NCBI RefSeq assembly: GCF_000311785.1
Contig: NZ_HE978545.1
Span: 148,021 to 212,020 of the forward strand
Length of the DNA stretch: 64,000 bases
Direction of reading: 5' to 3'
Source: Brevibacillus massiliensis
GTDB lineage: Bacteria; Bacillota; Bacilli; Brevibacillales; Brevibacillaceae
Numbering within the stretch: position 1 is the stretch's first letter; every line of letters starts with the position of its first letter. Shown in pieces: positions 1 to 10,086 of the stretch. The position numbers and the translations under genes were made by a program. The notes below the pieces were generated by a model. The model saw only the letters and a list, made by a program, of their open reading frames with translations. It was not told where the DNA came from and made no database searches.

Positions 1-1
1 G

Positions 2-1195
2 TCCAGCGGCTCAGCCTCCAAGGACTTTAAAGTAGATCTTTCCGATAATTACGCCGGCGCCGCTACCAGCTACACCTTTGAGTTTGACCTGGGCAAGAAA
101 TTGAAATCCAACCAGGAGATCGAAGTGGAGTTCCCGGACTCGCTGATGGTGCCTTCTACCGTGCTCTCCACTTACGTCAAGATCAATGGTGAGACGGCGC
201 GGTCTGCCAGCGTATCCGGCAGAAAAGTGACGATTACGACACCGTTCACCTTTAAGGACGACAGCAAAATTAAAGTAGTTTTCGAGCCGCGTGCAGGGAT
301 TACCAACCCGAACTTGCCGGGAACCTACACGCTGACGGTCAAGGCAGCCGGCAGCACGATCACGTCGAAGAGCTTCGAGATCAGCGGCAGCCGGACGGGC
401 AGTGTAGTCAACCCGACCAACCCGACAAATCCGACCACGGTCGACAACTCTACGGCCGCGATTACGTTTACGAAGACGCTCCCGTCTACGGCGACGACGA
501 TCAACGTCGGACTCAACGGACTGGGCATGCCGCTGACCAAAAACCAGGATTTCTTCGAGATCGCGTTCCCGAGCGGTTTCCGCATGCCGGCTTCGTTCAG
601 CACCTCGTCCTTTACCGTAAACGGCCTGGCGCCCAGCTATGTCGCCCTGCGCGGGCAAAACCTGGTGGTATATCCGGCACAGGATATTCCCGCGAACCAA
701 GCCGTAAACGTCGTCATCGGCGAGGGGGCAAACATCGTAACGCCAGCGGCGGCCGGACAGTACAATCTGGCGGTGTACACTTCCAATGAAAAAGCTCCGC
801 TGATCACCCGTTCCGTCAATATTCTGCCTGCCAATGCCGTGATGATGAAGGTAGGGGCGGCTTCCTTCACCAAAGGCGGGGTGACGAAAAACCTGACGAC
901 CGCACCGTATACGTTCAACGGAAATACGCTGGTGCCGGCGCAATTCTTTAAAGACGGGCTTGGCTTGACGACCCAGTGGAATAATAAGACAGCGACGATC
1001 ACCAGCGGTACGACTGTCATCCAGTTTACTGTCGGCTCCAATCAGGCGAAGATCGGCAAAACCACAGTCAAACTGCCTGTAGCAGTACAATTGAAGGACA
1101 ACATGCCAATGCTCCCGATCCGCTTTGTTTCCGACACCCTCAAATACACCTTGGGCTGGGACGCAGCAAGCTCCAGCATCGTCATGTACAAGTAA
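2..1195 (+). CDS. surface protein with C-terminal copper amine oxidase N-like (stalk) domain, 5' end outside window
   Basis: The reading frame is open from the first bases of the window, so the N-terminus and signal peptide lie upstream; the first internal ATG at 101 is not the real start. About 397 residues are visible. They form two homologous beta-rich repeats, each with an 'EVEFP'/'EIAFP'-like core and a 'PGTYTLTV'/'AGQYNLAV' edge, joined by a linker of repeated N-P-T. The last ~115 residues resemble the copper amine oxidase N-terminal (stalk) domain, with a 'MLPIRFVSDTL' segment and a final 'LGWDAASSSIVMYK'. Such domains occur in exported or wall-associated proteins of Paenibacillaceae. 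The substrate is unknown; a catalytic role is unlikely from the part seen. A strong terminator follows. Confidence 0.75.
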   Translation, partial: SSGSASKDFKVDLSDNYAGAATSYTFEFDLGKKLKSNQEIEVEFPDSLMVPSTVLSTYVKINGETARSASVSGRKVTITTPFTFKDDSKIKVVFEPRAGITNPNLPGTYTLTVKAAGSTITSKSFEISGSRTGSVVNPTNPTNPTTVDNSTAAITFTKTLPSTATTINVGLNGLGMPLTKNQDFFEIAFPSGFRMPASFSTSSFTVNGLAPSYVALRGQNLVVYPAQDIPANQAVNVVIGEGANIVTPAAAGQYNLAVYTSNEKAPLITRSVNILPANAVMMKVGAASFTKGGVTKNLTTAPYTFNGNTLVPAQFFKDGLGLTTQWNNKTATITSGTTVIQFTVGSNQAKIGKTTVKLPVAVQLKDNMPMLPIRFVSDTLKYTLGWDAASSSIVMYK

Positions 1196-1220
1196 ATAAA
1201 CCAGTGACAAGGTCACGAGA

Positions 1221-1254
1221 AACGCTCCCGGTGGTCACCCGGGAGCGTTTTGTT
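1221..1254 (+). terminator. Rho-independent terminator after the stalk-domain gene
   Basis: An 11-bp perfect stem (AACGCTCCCGG with CCGGGAGCGTT) around a 7-nt loop is followed by TTTGTTGTT. Confidence 0.85.
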
Positions 1255-1278
1255 GTTCGCTGGAAAAAATGCGGCCGC

Positions 1279-1362
1279 CTATCGTCCGATGTACATCATG
1301 GGCAGAACCAGTGAGACGACAAGCAGCAAAATAATCAACTTGGCGACGGTTGAACGCTTCAC
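1279..1362 (-). CDS. 27-residue single-pass membrane peptide (possibly Prli42-like)
   Basis: A short leftward reading frame starts with GTG at 1362 and stops at 1279. An excellent Shine-Dalgarno sequence (GAGGAGG) sits 8 nt upstream of the start, which is the main reason to call it. The product is a basic N-terminus (MKRSTVAK) followed by an uninterrupted hydrophobic stretch ending in MMYIGR, so it should span the membrane once. Size and layout resemble the small stressosome-associated protein Prli42 of Bacillales, but sequence similarity is too weak by eye to assign that role. It lies alone on the minus strand between two rightward genes. Confidence 0.6.
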   Translation of the reverse strand: MKRSTVAKLIILLLVVSLVLPMMYIGR

Positions 1363-1513
1363 GCAAAATACCTCCTCGCATGCCATAAAGTGTGTATGAT
1401 CGAAATTTTTAAGGATCAAAATGCGTTAAGCTGTGCTAGAATTGAAGCGTGGCACAGTGAAATCAAGCAGCGATGGTTTTTCTTCAGGGGAGACGGAAAC
1501 GGAGGGAAAACGC

Positions 1514-3166
<1,653 letters not shown>

Positions 3167-3187
3167 GGGAAAAGGGGGACGTGACAA

Positions 3188-4021
3188 ATGGAACAAAAGA
3201 TACGGGTTCTAGTCGGGAAGCCGGGGCTGGACGGACATGATCGCGGTGCGCTTGTCATCGCCCAAGCCCTGCGGGATGAAGGGATGGAGGTCGTCTACAC
3301 GGGGCTGCGGCAGACCCCGGCGCAAATCGTCAATGCCGCCATCCAGGAGGACGTCGATTGTATCGGGCTCTCTTGCTTGTCCGGCGCCCACAATGAACTC
3401 TTCCCGGAAGTGATTCGCCTGCTTCGCGAACGGCAGGCCGAAGATATCCTCGTCATTGCGGGCGGCGTCATTCCGCAGGAGGACATTCCTTTCCTGGAGG
3501 CGCAAGGCATTGCCAAGATTTTTACTCCGGGGACGTCAACGAAGGAAACGGCGGAGTTTATCCGCAGCCATATCAAACGCAAGCCGCTGGCGTTTTTGGA
3601 GCCGCCGAAAAAAATCGCCCACATCGGCATCGCGGTAAAAAGCCTGGAAGCCGTGCTGCCCTTTTACAAAAAAGTAGGCCTGCCGCTCTTGGGAACAGAA
3701 GTGGTTGAGAGCGAGCAGGTCCGGGTCGCCTTCCTCGGCATCGGCGACAGCAGGTTGGAGCTGTTGGAGCCGCTTCATCCGGACAGCCCGATCGCGAAGT
3801 TTTTGGAAAAGCGCGGCGAAGGCATTCACCACGTGGCGCTCGCTGTGGACAATCTGGAGGAACGTCTGGCTCAGCTTAAAGCAAGCGGTATTTCGTTGAT
3901 CAACGAGGAACCGAAGGACGGGGCGCACCAGGCCCGGATCGCATTCCTTCACCCGAAAGCCGCCAATGGCGTTTTGTTTGAGCTGTGCCAGTATCCCGCT
4001 TCTGAGGAGGCCCGCCCATGA
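3188..4021 (+). CDS. fusion of methylmalonyl-CoA mutase B12-binding domain and methylmalonyl-CoA epimerase
   Basis: 277 residues in two parts. Residues 1-130 are the cobalamin-binding small subunit of the mutase: 'GLDGHDRG' carries the D15-x-H17-x-x-G20 motif whose histidine ligates cobalt, with 'LSCL' and 'AGGV' further along. After a short basic linker, residues 141-272 are a VOC-fold methylmalonyl-CoA epimerase: likely metal ligands are His145 in 'IAHIGIAV', one of His214/His215 in 'EGIHHVAL', and Glu265 in 'VLFELC'. One polypeptide thus supplies the B12 half of the mutase and the enzyme that converts (S)- to (R)-methylmalonyl-CoA. The gene starts 21 nt after the large subunit, and its TGA overlaps the next ATG. 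In Bacillus the epimerase (YqjC) is a separate protein. Confidence 0.9.
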   Translation: MEQKIRVLVGKPGLDGHDRGALVIAQALRDEGMEVVYTGLRQTPAQIVNAAIQEDVDCIGLSCLSGAHNELFPEVIRLLRERQAEDILVIAGGVIPQEDIPFLEAQGIAKIFTPGTSTKETAEFIRSHIKRKPLAFLEPPKKIAHIGIAVKSLEAVLPFYKKVGLPLLGTEVVESEQVRVAFLGIGDSRLELLEPLHPDSPIAKFLEKRGEGIHHVALAVDNLEERLAQLKASGISLINEEPKDGAHQARIAFLHPKAANGVLFELCQYPASEEARP

Positions 4022-5574
4022 GTGAAGACATGTACGCCAAAATAGATGAATTGTACGATAAAAAGCGGAAAATCGAACTGGGCGGCGGTGATGAACGGAT
4101 TAGCGCCCAGCACGATCGAGGAAAATTGACAGCGCGGGAGCGGCTTGACATCCTGCTGGACCCGGGCAGTTTTATCGAACTGAACACATTCGTCAAGCAT
4201 CGGGCGGCAAACTTTGGCATGGACAAAATGGAAGCGCCGGGAGAGGGCGTCGTAACCGGGTACGGAACCATCCACGGCCGGCTGGTGTACGTCTTCGCCC
4301 AGGATTTTACCGTATTTGGCGGCGCGCTGGGCGAGATGCACGCCAGAAAGATTGCGACGATCATGGATCTGGCCGCCAAAAACGGCGCTCCGATCATCGG
4401 GTTGAACGACTCCGGGGGAGCCCGCATTCAAGAGGGGGTCGTTTCCCTGGACGGATATGGCCATCTCTTTTACCGCAATGCCATCTACTCCGGGGTCATT
4501 CCGCAAATCTCCGTCATCTTGGGTCCGTGTGCCGGGGGAGCGGTCTATTCGCCGGCGATCACCGACTTTGTCTTCATGGTGGAGAAGACCTCGCAGATGT
4601 TTATCACCGGACCGAAGGTGATTGAAACAGTAACGGGCGAAAAGATATCCAGTGAGGATTTGGGTGGAGCTCGCGTTCATACTTCGATCAGCGGCAACGC
4701 CCACTTCTGTGCGCCCACGGAAGAAGAGGTGCTGGGACAGGTGCGGCGCTTGCTGGGCTTTTTGCCGCAAAGCCACCGGGAAGCACCGCCTGTCCTGGAG
4801 TACCAGGGAGCTGAGGGCGACTGGCTGGAGGAGATCATCGAACTGGTGCCGGTAGCCGGTACGAAAGTGTACGATGTCAAAAAAGTCTTGGAATTGATCG
4901 TCGACCACGGTGACTTTATGGAGGTGCAGCCGGACTTCGCCCGCAATATTGTGGTGGGCTTCGGCCGGATTGACGGGCACAGCGTCGGCCTGATTGCCAA
5001 CCAGCCGAAGGTGATGGCAGGGGGACTGGATATTGATTCGTCCGACAAGCTGGCACGGTTTATTCGCACCTGTGATTCGTACAATATTCCACTGATCACC
5101 TTTGTCGATGTCACCGGATTTTTCCCCGGGGTCAACCAGGAGCACGGGGGCATCATCCGGCACGGTGCCAAAATCCTGTATGCCTACTCGGAGGCGACGG
5201 TGCCGAAGATCTCCGTCATTACCCGCAAGGCATACGGCGGTGCGTACGTGGCGCTCAACTCCAAGGCGATCGGAGCCGATATGGTCTTCGCATGGCCGAA
5301 CGCGGAGATTGCCGTCATGGGACCGGAGGGCGCGGCCACGGTCATCTTTGCCCGCGAGATCGAGCAAAGCGACAACCCCGCGGCGACGCGGCAGGCAAAG
5401 ATCGCCGAGTACCGGGAGATGTTTGCCAATCCTTACGTGGCTGCAGAGCACGGGATGGTGGACGACGTAATCGACCCGCGCGAGACGCGCAAACACCTCA
5501 AGCAGACGCTGCGGATGCTGAGGGGCAAGCGGGAAACCAGACCGGCGAAAAAGCATGGCAACATCCCGCTGTAG
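4018..5574 (+). CDS. pccB: acyl-CoA carboxyltransferase (propionyl-CoA carboxylase beta / methylmalonyl-CoA decarboxylase alpha)
   Basis: 518 residues with the two crotonase-fold halves of a biotin-dependent carboxyltransferase. The N-half has 'DRGKLTARERLDILLDPGSF' and the oxyanion-type 'DSGGARIQEGV'; the C-half has 'VDVTGFFPGVNQEHGGIIRHGAK' (seen in pieces) and 'AYGGAYVAL'. It moves CO2 between carboxybiotin and propionyl-CoA, giving methylmalonyl-CoA for the two upstream genes. Its start overlaps the stop of the fusion gene (ATGA), so translation is probably coupled. Closest in role to Bacillus YqjD. No biotin carboxylase or biotin carrier gene is in the window, so the partner subunits must be elsewhere; decarboxylase versus carboxylase direction cannot be decided from sequence. 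Confidence 0.9.
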   Translation: MSEDMYAKIDELYDKKRKIELGGGDERISAQHDRGKLTARERLDILLDPGSFIELNTFVKHRAANFGMDKMEAPGEGVVTGYGTIHGRLVYVFAQDFTVFGGALGEMHARKIATIMDLAAKNGAPIIGLNDSGGARIQEGVVSLDGYGHLFYRNAIYSGVIPQISVILGPCAGGAVYSPAITDFVFMVEKTSQMFITGPKVIETVTGEKISSEDLGGARVHTSISGNAHFCAPTEEEVLGQVRRLLGFLPQSHREAPPVLEYQGAEGDWLEEIIELVPVAGTKVYDVKKVLELIVDHGDFMEVQPDFARNIVVGFGRIDGHSVGLIANQPKVMAGGLDIDSSDKLARFIRTCDSYNIPLITFVDVTGFFPGVNQEHGGIIRHGAKILYAYSEATVPKISVITRKAYGGAYVALNSKAIGADMVFAWPNAEIAVMGPEGAATVIFAREIEQSDNPAATRQAKIAEYREMFANPYVAAEHGMVDDVIDPRETRKHLKQTLRMLRGKRETRPAKKHGNIPL

Positions 5575-5658
5575 ATTTCATGGAAGATACCATTTTGTTA
5601 GGGTATACTAAAACTTGGTCTCATTTAGTGAAATATCACGAGGGTAGGAGGAATTTTC

Positions 5659-6774
5659 TTGATCAATCAAGAACGGCTGCTCCAGGAATTTTTGGAGCTG
5701 GTCCAGATCGACAGCGAAACCAAACATGAAGCAGCGATCGCCAAGGTGCTGAAGGAGAAGCTGGAAGCCATCGGTTTAACCGTCGAGGAAGACGATGCGG
5801 CGGCCAAGACAGGACATGGCGCGGGCAACCTGATTGCCACGCTCCCGGGAAATGCCGAAGGGCCGGCGATCATGTTCAGCAGCCACATGGATACGGTGGT
5901 TCCGGGGAACGGAGTGAAACCGATCGTCAAGGACGGCTATGTGTATTCCGATGGCACAACGATTCTCGGCGCTGATGACAAGGCCGGGATTTCCGCGATT
6001 CTGGAAGCAGTACGCACGATAAAGGAGAAGAATTTGCCCCATCCGACGATTCAGGTCGTGATCAGTGTCGGCGAAGAGTCGGGATTGGTCGGTTCGCGCC
6101 ATATGGACAGCAGCTTGCTGAAGGCTGAGATGGGCTTTGTGCTTGATTCTACCGGCAAGGTCGGGTCGATCGTATCCGCCGGTGCCGGTCAGTACCGGAT
6201 TGTCACGAAGATTTACGGCAAGGCGGCACACGCCGGAGTAAATCCAGAGGACGGCATCAGTGCGATTACGGTCGCAAGCAAGGCGATTTCGCGGATGCCG
6301 CTGGGGCGGATCGATGCGGATACCACGGCCAATATCGGCCGGTTTGAAGGCGGCAAGGCGTACAATATCGTTACCGACTACGTGGAGATATGGTCGGAGG
6401 CTCGCAGCCTTGTGATGGATAAGCTGGAAGCGCAAGTGAACAAAATGACGTCTGCGTTTGAATCTGCTGCAGCCGAGATGGGCGCCCGCTGCGAAAATGA
6501 AGTGACCTTTATGTACCACGGATTTAAATACGACGAAAACACACCGGTTGTGAAAAAAGCAATCTCGGCAATCAAGCGGGTGGGACGCGAACCTGTGCTG
6601 GAGAGCAGCGGCGGCGGGAGCGACGGCAACGTCTTCAACGGCTACGGCATTCCGACGGTTAACTTTGGCATCGGGTATGAAGAGATTCACACGACCAATG
6701 AACGGATTCCGCTGGAAGAACTGTACAAAGCTTCCGAGCTGGTCCTGGCGATCGTGGAAGAAGTCTTGGCGTAA
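5659..6774 (+). CDS. yqjE: M20-family metallopeptidase, tripeptidase T-like (YqjE type)
   Basis: 371-residue di-zinc aminopeptidase-like enzyme. Metal-site motifs are 'SSHMDTV', 'GADDKAG', 'GEESGLVGS', 'VLDSTG' and, near the C-terminus, the histidine of 'EEIHTTNE'. The central 'GKAAHAGVNPEDGISAI' belongs to the dimerisation domain. Start is TTG at 5659 with AGGAGG 7 nt upstream; no better start exists. The Bacillus subtilis gene order yqjD-yqjE is kept, 85 bp after the carboxyltransferase gene. It probably trims small peptides in the cytoplasm; a metabolic link to the propionate genes is not evident. Confidence 0.88.
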   Translation: MINQERLLQEFLELVQIDSETKHEAAIAKVLKEKLEAIGLTVEEDDAAAKTGHGAGNLIATLPGNAEGPAIMFSSHMDTVVPGNGVKPIVKDGYVYSDGTTILGADDKAGISAILEAVRTIKEKNLPHPTIQVVISVGEESGLVGSRHMDSSLLKAEMGFVLDSTGKVGSIVSAGAGQYRIVTKIYGKAAHAGVNPEDGISAITVASKAISRMPLGRIDADTTANIGRFEGGKAYNIVTDYVEIWSEARSLVMDKLEAQVNKMTSAFESAAAEMGARCENEVTFMYHGFKYDENTPVVKKAISAIKRVGREPVLESSGGGSDGNVFNGYGIPTVNFGIGYEEIHTTNERIPLEELYKASELVLAIVEEVLA

Positions 6775-6790
6775 AGAAGGGAATACAGGC

Positions 6791-6822
6791 AAAAAGAGGT
6801 ATGGGGATTCCTGCCTCTTTTT
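6791..6822 (+). terminator. Rho-independent terminator after yqjE
   Basis: Stem AAAAAGAGG / CCTCTTTTT with a 14-nt loop; the 3' arm itself forms the U-run. Confidence 0.75.
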
Positions 6823-6918
6823 CCGTGTTAAACCAATGCTGTGGCAGAGCGACCGTATGGATTTCGCAGAGGCGGCATATGATCTAGATGAAGGAGTGGA
6901 ACGGAGGAGGAAGGCTGC

Positions 6919-8115
6919 ATGCTCCGCTTAGCTGTCGCCAAGGTAGTGGAAATCGTCGCCGAACGGGAAGGAATGCAGACGCTCGACGTGGTGATGACTG
7001 CGACACAGCAGCGGGAGTCAGCCTGCTTTTTCACCTCTGGAGCGGTGAAGTGCGCCCCGGGGGAACTGGTATTGCTCAATACAACCAGTGTGGAGCTGGG
7101 GCTGGGAACGGGCGGCTGCCATTTTGTTGTGGCCCGCCTGAATCCGGATGAGTCACGGGTGGACGATCTGCACCCGACTGCGTGGGGGCATGTGATGAAA
7201 ATGCGTTACACACCGCTGCAGCTGGCTGTCGACTCTGTCGAGGAGCAGGGGAGTCCTCATCACTCACTGTTTTGCGATGAGTCGGTTACCCTGGAGCGGA
7301 CTCCGGTGGTGATCGGGGAACTTCACAGCATGCTGCCGTCTGTTGCGCTGGCCATCAAACAGCTTCAGCCCGATTGCCGGATCGTGTACGTGATGCCAGA
7401 TGGAGCCTCATTGCCCATTGCTTTCAGCCGGCATGTCGCCCTGCTGAAGCACAGAGGGATTCTCTCGGCCACCGTGACGACAGGACACGCCTGGGGCGGC
7501 GATTTTGATGCGGTAAACCTGCACACCGGCCTGCTGGCGGCAAAGCACTTGGCTGCGGCTGATGTCATTCTCTGCATGCTGGGACCAGGGGTGGTTGGGA
7601 CGGGCACCAATTACGGTTTTTCGGGCATGCAGACAGCCGAGGCGGTTCACGCAGCTTCCTGCCTGGAGGGGGTGCCGGTATTCGTCCCCCGCATTGGCTT
7701 CGCCGATCCGCGGGAGCGCCATCACGGCATGAGCCACCATACACGGACGGTGCTGAAGCGCTTTGCATTGGCTCCGGTTCTGTATTGTGTGCCCCGCTTC
7801 GGCGATCATCGCGACTCGCTGCTCGCAAGGCAAGAACAAGCAGACAGTCTCTCCCGTATGCACCATCGGCTGCTCTCACCGGCACCGGACGTCGAGACGA
7901 TCGCCCGCCTGCAGCACGGATATCCGCTTACGATCACGACGATGGGACGCGACCTGACGGAAGAACCAAGTCCGCTTCAGACCTGTTATGTCGCCGCCGA
8001 ACTGGCCCTCCACGCGCTTGTGCAGCGCCATCTGCTCAGCGTTTTGCCGCCCGGTCAAGACGCCCTAGCCATTCTTGCAGCGTCATGGGATTCCCGGCCC
8101 AGCCGCGAAGCTTAG
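6919..8115 (+). CDS. DUF3866 family protein
   Basis: 398 residues resembling the DUF3866 family of spore-forming Firmicutes and some actinobacteria, whose biochemical role is unknown to me. A conserved-looking central part has 'VVIGELHSMLP', 'VYVMPDGASLPIAFS', 'TVTTGHAWGGDFDAVN', 'MLGPGVVGTGTNYGFSG' and 'RHHGMSHHTRTVLKRF'. No signal peptide or membrane segment is apparent. ATG at 6919 follows GGAGGAGG. It is upstream of nudF and the endonuclease Q gene, hinting at nucleotide or DNA maintenance, but that is inference. Its last 80 bp overlap mciZ on the opposite strand. Confidence 0.8.
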   Translation: MLRLAVAKVVEIVAEREGMQTLDVVMTATQQRESACFFTSGAVKCAPGELVLLNTTSVELGLGTGGCHFVVARLNPDESRVDDLHPTAWGHVMKMRYTPLQLAVDSVEEQGSPHHSLFCDESVTLERTPVVIGELHSMLPSVALAIKQLQPDCRIVYVMPDGASLPIAFSRHVALLKHRGILSATVTTGHAWGGDFDAVNLHTGLLAAKHLAAADVILCMLGPGVVGTGTNYGFSGMQTAEAVHAASCLEGVPVFVPRIGFADPRERHHGMSHHTRTVLKRFALAPVLYCVPRFGDHRDSLLARQEQADSLSRMHHRLLSPAPDVETIARLQHGYPLTITTMGRDLTEEPSPLQTCYVAAELALHALVQRHLLSVLPPGQDALAILAASWDSRPSREA

Positions 8116-8179
8116 CCCGGATCTCCCAGGCTTTTCCGACGATGCGCAGGTGCCGCGAGGAGCAATATGTTTTCATCAT
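8036..8179 (-). CDS. mciZ: MciZ, mother-cell inhibitor of FtsZ
   Basis: A 47-residue leftward gene. Residues 12-24 ('RIVGKAWEIRAKL') match the core of Bacillus subtilis MciZ (VGKAWEIRAKL), the 40-residue peptide made in the mother cell that caps FtsZ filaments and blocks Z-ring assembly during sporulation. AAGGGAG lies about 9 nt before the ATG at 8179; a second in-frame ATG follows at once. The 3' part (8036-8115) is antisense to the end of the DUF3866 gene. A CATATGCT sequence about 50 nt upstream resembles a sigma-E -10 box but no convincing -35 was found. Location next to nudF agrees with the Bacillus neighbourhood. Confidence 0.88.
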   Translation of the reverse strand: MMKTYCSSRHLRIVGKAWEIRAKLRGWAGNPMTLQEWLGRLDRAAKR

Positions 8180-8278
8180 TGGTCCACTCCCTTTCAATTT
8201 GTTTGGGGACAAGCTTGATTGGTAGTAAGCATATGATCAGCCGACAGAGATAGAACCAATTTTGAGGAGGAGAGAGAC

Positions 8279-8839
8279 ATGCCAACTGAAGATCGATTCG
8301 CGGAAAAGACGCTGCACAGCCAGCCTGTATACGACGGGAGGATCATCAAGGTAAAGGTGGATGAGGTCCTGCTGCCAAACGGCAAGACAGCCAAACGGGA
8401 GATCGTCAACCATCAAGGGGCTGTCGCTGTACTGGCGCTGACGGCCGACGATAAGCTGGTCGCCGTCCGGCAATTTCGCAAACCGCTGGAGAAGACCATC
8501 GTCGAAATACCCGCCGGAAAGCTGGAGGCAGGGGAAGAACCGCTCGCCTGTGCCGCCCGCGAGCTGGAGGAAGAAACGGGCTATCAGGCATCCCAGTTTA
8601 CCCATCTCAGCACGTTTTATACCTCGCCCGGATTTGCCGACGAAAAGCTGCACCTCTACATCGCGACCGGTTTGAAAAAAGGCGAGCTTCACCTGGATGA
8701 GGATGAATTCGTGGAAGTCCTGCACCTCGATCTGGAAGCGGCCAAGGAGCTTCACGCCAGCGGGGAGATCTGTGACGCCAAGACGGTGTTGGCTTTGTTT
8801 GCCTGGGAAAACCGGAAGCTGAAGAACGGGGATAGCTGA
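8279..8839 (+). CDS. nudF: ADP-ribose pyrophosphatase, Nudix hydrolase
   Basis: 186 residues with a complete Nudix box, G-x5-E-x7-REL-x-EE-x-GY, seen as 'GKLEAGEEPLACAARELEEE' followed by TGY. A proline 15 residues after the box ('YTSPGF') is typical of ADP-sugar pyrophosphatases. It splits ADP-ribose into AMP and ribose 5-phosphate in the cytoplasm. ATG at 8279 is preceded by GAGGAGGAG. Its stop shares one base with the next start (TGATG), so it is cotranslated with the endonuclease Q gene. Confidence 0.9.
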   Translation: MPTEDRFAEKTLHSQPVYDGRIIKVKVDEVLLPNGKTAKREIVNHQGAVAVLALTADDKLVAVRQFRKPLEKTIVEIPAGKLEAGEEPLACAARELEEETGYQASQFTHLSTFYTSPGFADEKLHLYIATGLKKGELHLDEDEFVEVLHLDLEAAKELHASGEICDAKTVLALFAWENRKLKNGDS

Positions 8840-10008
8840 TGAACAGCTACTTCTGCGATCTGCATATTCACATCGGCGGCACGCCAAGCGGCAAGCCGGT
8901 AAAGATAACGGCCTCCCGCCAGATGACCTTGACGCGGATTTTAGCCGAGTCTTCCGACCGCAAAGGCATGGATTTGATCGGGATTATCGATTCCCACGTG
9001 CCGGAGGTGCAAAGCGAACTGATCGGGTTGATCGAGCAGGGGGCGGCGAAGCCGCTTGAACAGGGGGGAATCCGCTACAAGGGGACGACGCTGCTGCTCG
9101 GGTGCGAGGTGGAGATCAAAGAGCCGGGACGCGGCGAGGCGCACTTTCTCTGCTACCTGCCGAGACTAACGGAGATGCAGCAGTTTACCCGCTGGCTGGC
9201 TGACCGCTGCAAGAACGTGACGCTCAGCTCGCAGCGAATCCGCGCTTCGCTTCGCGAGCTTCAGGCTTGGCTGTTCGAACACGACGGCGTGATGGTCCCG
9301 GCACACGTCTTTACCCCCCATAAAGGCTTGTACGGAAACTGCACCGATACGCTTGCCGAAGTGGCCGACCCCTCGCTGATCTACGCAGTGGAATTGGGAC
9401 TCAGCGCCAATACGGAGATGGCTGACCGCTTGGGGGAACTGCACGACAAGACCTTCTTGACGAATTCGGATGCCCACTCCCTCTCCAAAATCGGGCGGGA
9501 GTACCAGGCGATCGCCATGGCCGACCCGTGTTTTGACGAATGGGTCAAAGCGCTGCGGCGCGAGGCGGGAAGGCGGGTTGTGACCAACTACGGCCTGCAT
9601 CCTCGGCTGGGCAAATACCATCGGACTGTTTGCCAGTCGTGCCAGTCGCCATTGCCAAAGGAGGGAGACGGACGCTGCCCCCACTGCGGCTTTAAAGCGG
9701 TAGTGCGGGGAGTAGATGAGCGGATTAGCCAGCTGGCCACTTTGCCGGCGGGTGTCCATCCGCCCCACCGGCCGCCCTACATAGAGCAAATCCCGCTGGA
9801 ATTCGTGCCTGGGCTGGGACCCAAGCTGCGCGGCAAGCTGTACGATGCCTTTGGTACGGAGATGAACATCCTTCATCGCGTCGACGAATCGTCGCTCGCA
9901 TCCGTCGTAGGCGCAAAAATTGCCAGGACGATCGCATTGGCCCGAACCGGCGCACTGGAGGTTACAGCCGGCGGTGCAGGGGTCTACGGGAAAGTGAAGA
10001 AAGTTTAA
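8839..10008 (+). CDS. endonuclease Q family protein (PHP-domain DNA repair nuclease)
   Basis: 389 residues. The N-terminal PHP metal-binding domain starts 'FCDLHIHIGG' and contains 'IGIIDSH', 'VPAHVFTP' and 'LTNSDAHS'. A zinc ribbon follows (CQSC ... CPHC, residues ~272-292), then a helix-hairpin-helix near residues 318-335 ('FVPGLGPKLRGKLYDAFG'). This is the EndoQ layout; characterised members nick DNA 5' of deaminated bases such as uracil and hypoxanthine, and at abasic sites. Pairing with nudF and DUF3866 suggests a housekeeping module. Start overlaps the nudF stop. Confidence 0.85.
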   Translation: MNSYFCDLHIHIGGTPSGKPVKITASRQMTLTRILAESSDRKGMDLIGIIDSHVPEVQSELIGLIEQGAAKPLEQGGIRYKGTTLLLGCEVEIKEPGRGEAHFLCYLPRLTEMQQFTRWLADRCKNVTLSSQRIRASLRELQAWLFEHDGVMVPAHVFTPHKGLYGNCTDTLAEVADPSLIYAVELGLSANTEMADRLGELHDKTFLTNSDAHSLSKIGREYQAIAMADPCFDEWVKALRREAGRRVVTNYGLHPRLGKYHRTVCQSCQSPLPKEGDGRCPHCGFKAVVRGVDERISQLATLPAGVHPPHRPPYIEQIPLEFVPGLGPKLRGKLYDAFGTEMNILHRVDESSLASVVGAKIARTIALARTGALEVTAGGAGVYGKVKKV

Positions 10009-10086
10009 ACCGGACGAGAGACAAGAGGAATAGCTGTCCCCGAGGGCGCATAGGTATAAGTATCTTGCGCAGGGAGGCGAGCTTGG

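Noticed and set aside
1433..1513. longer methylmalonyl-CoA mutase starting at 1433
   Set aside because: No ribosome site at 1433; ATG 1514 has one and fits the family N-terminus.
3949..5556. 535-codon leftward reading frame opposite the carboxyltransferase gene
   Set aside because: Shadow of a GC-rich coding strand; no ribosome site, no recognisable domain, and it is fully antisense to a certain gene. The same applies to long frames at 11369-12691, 2096-3196 and 55186-56652 on the minus strand.
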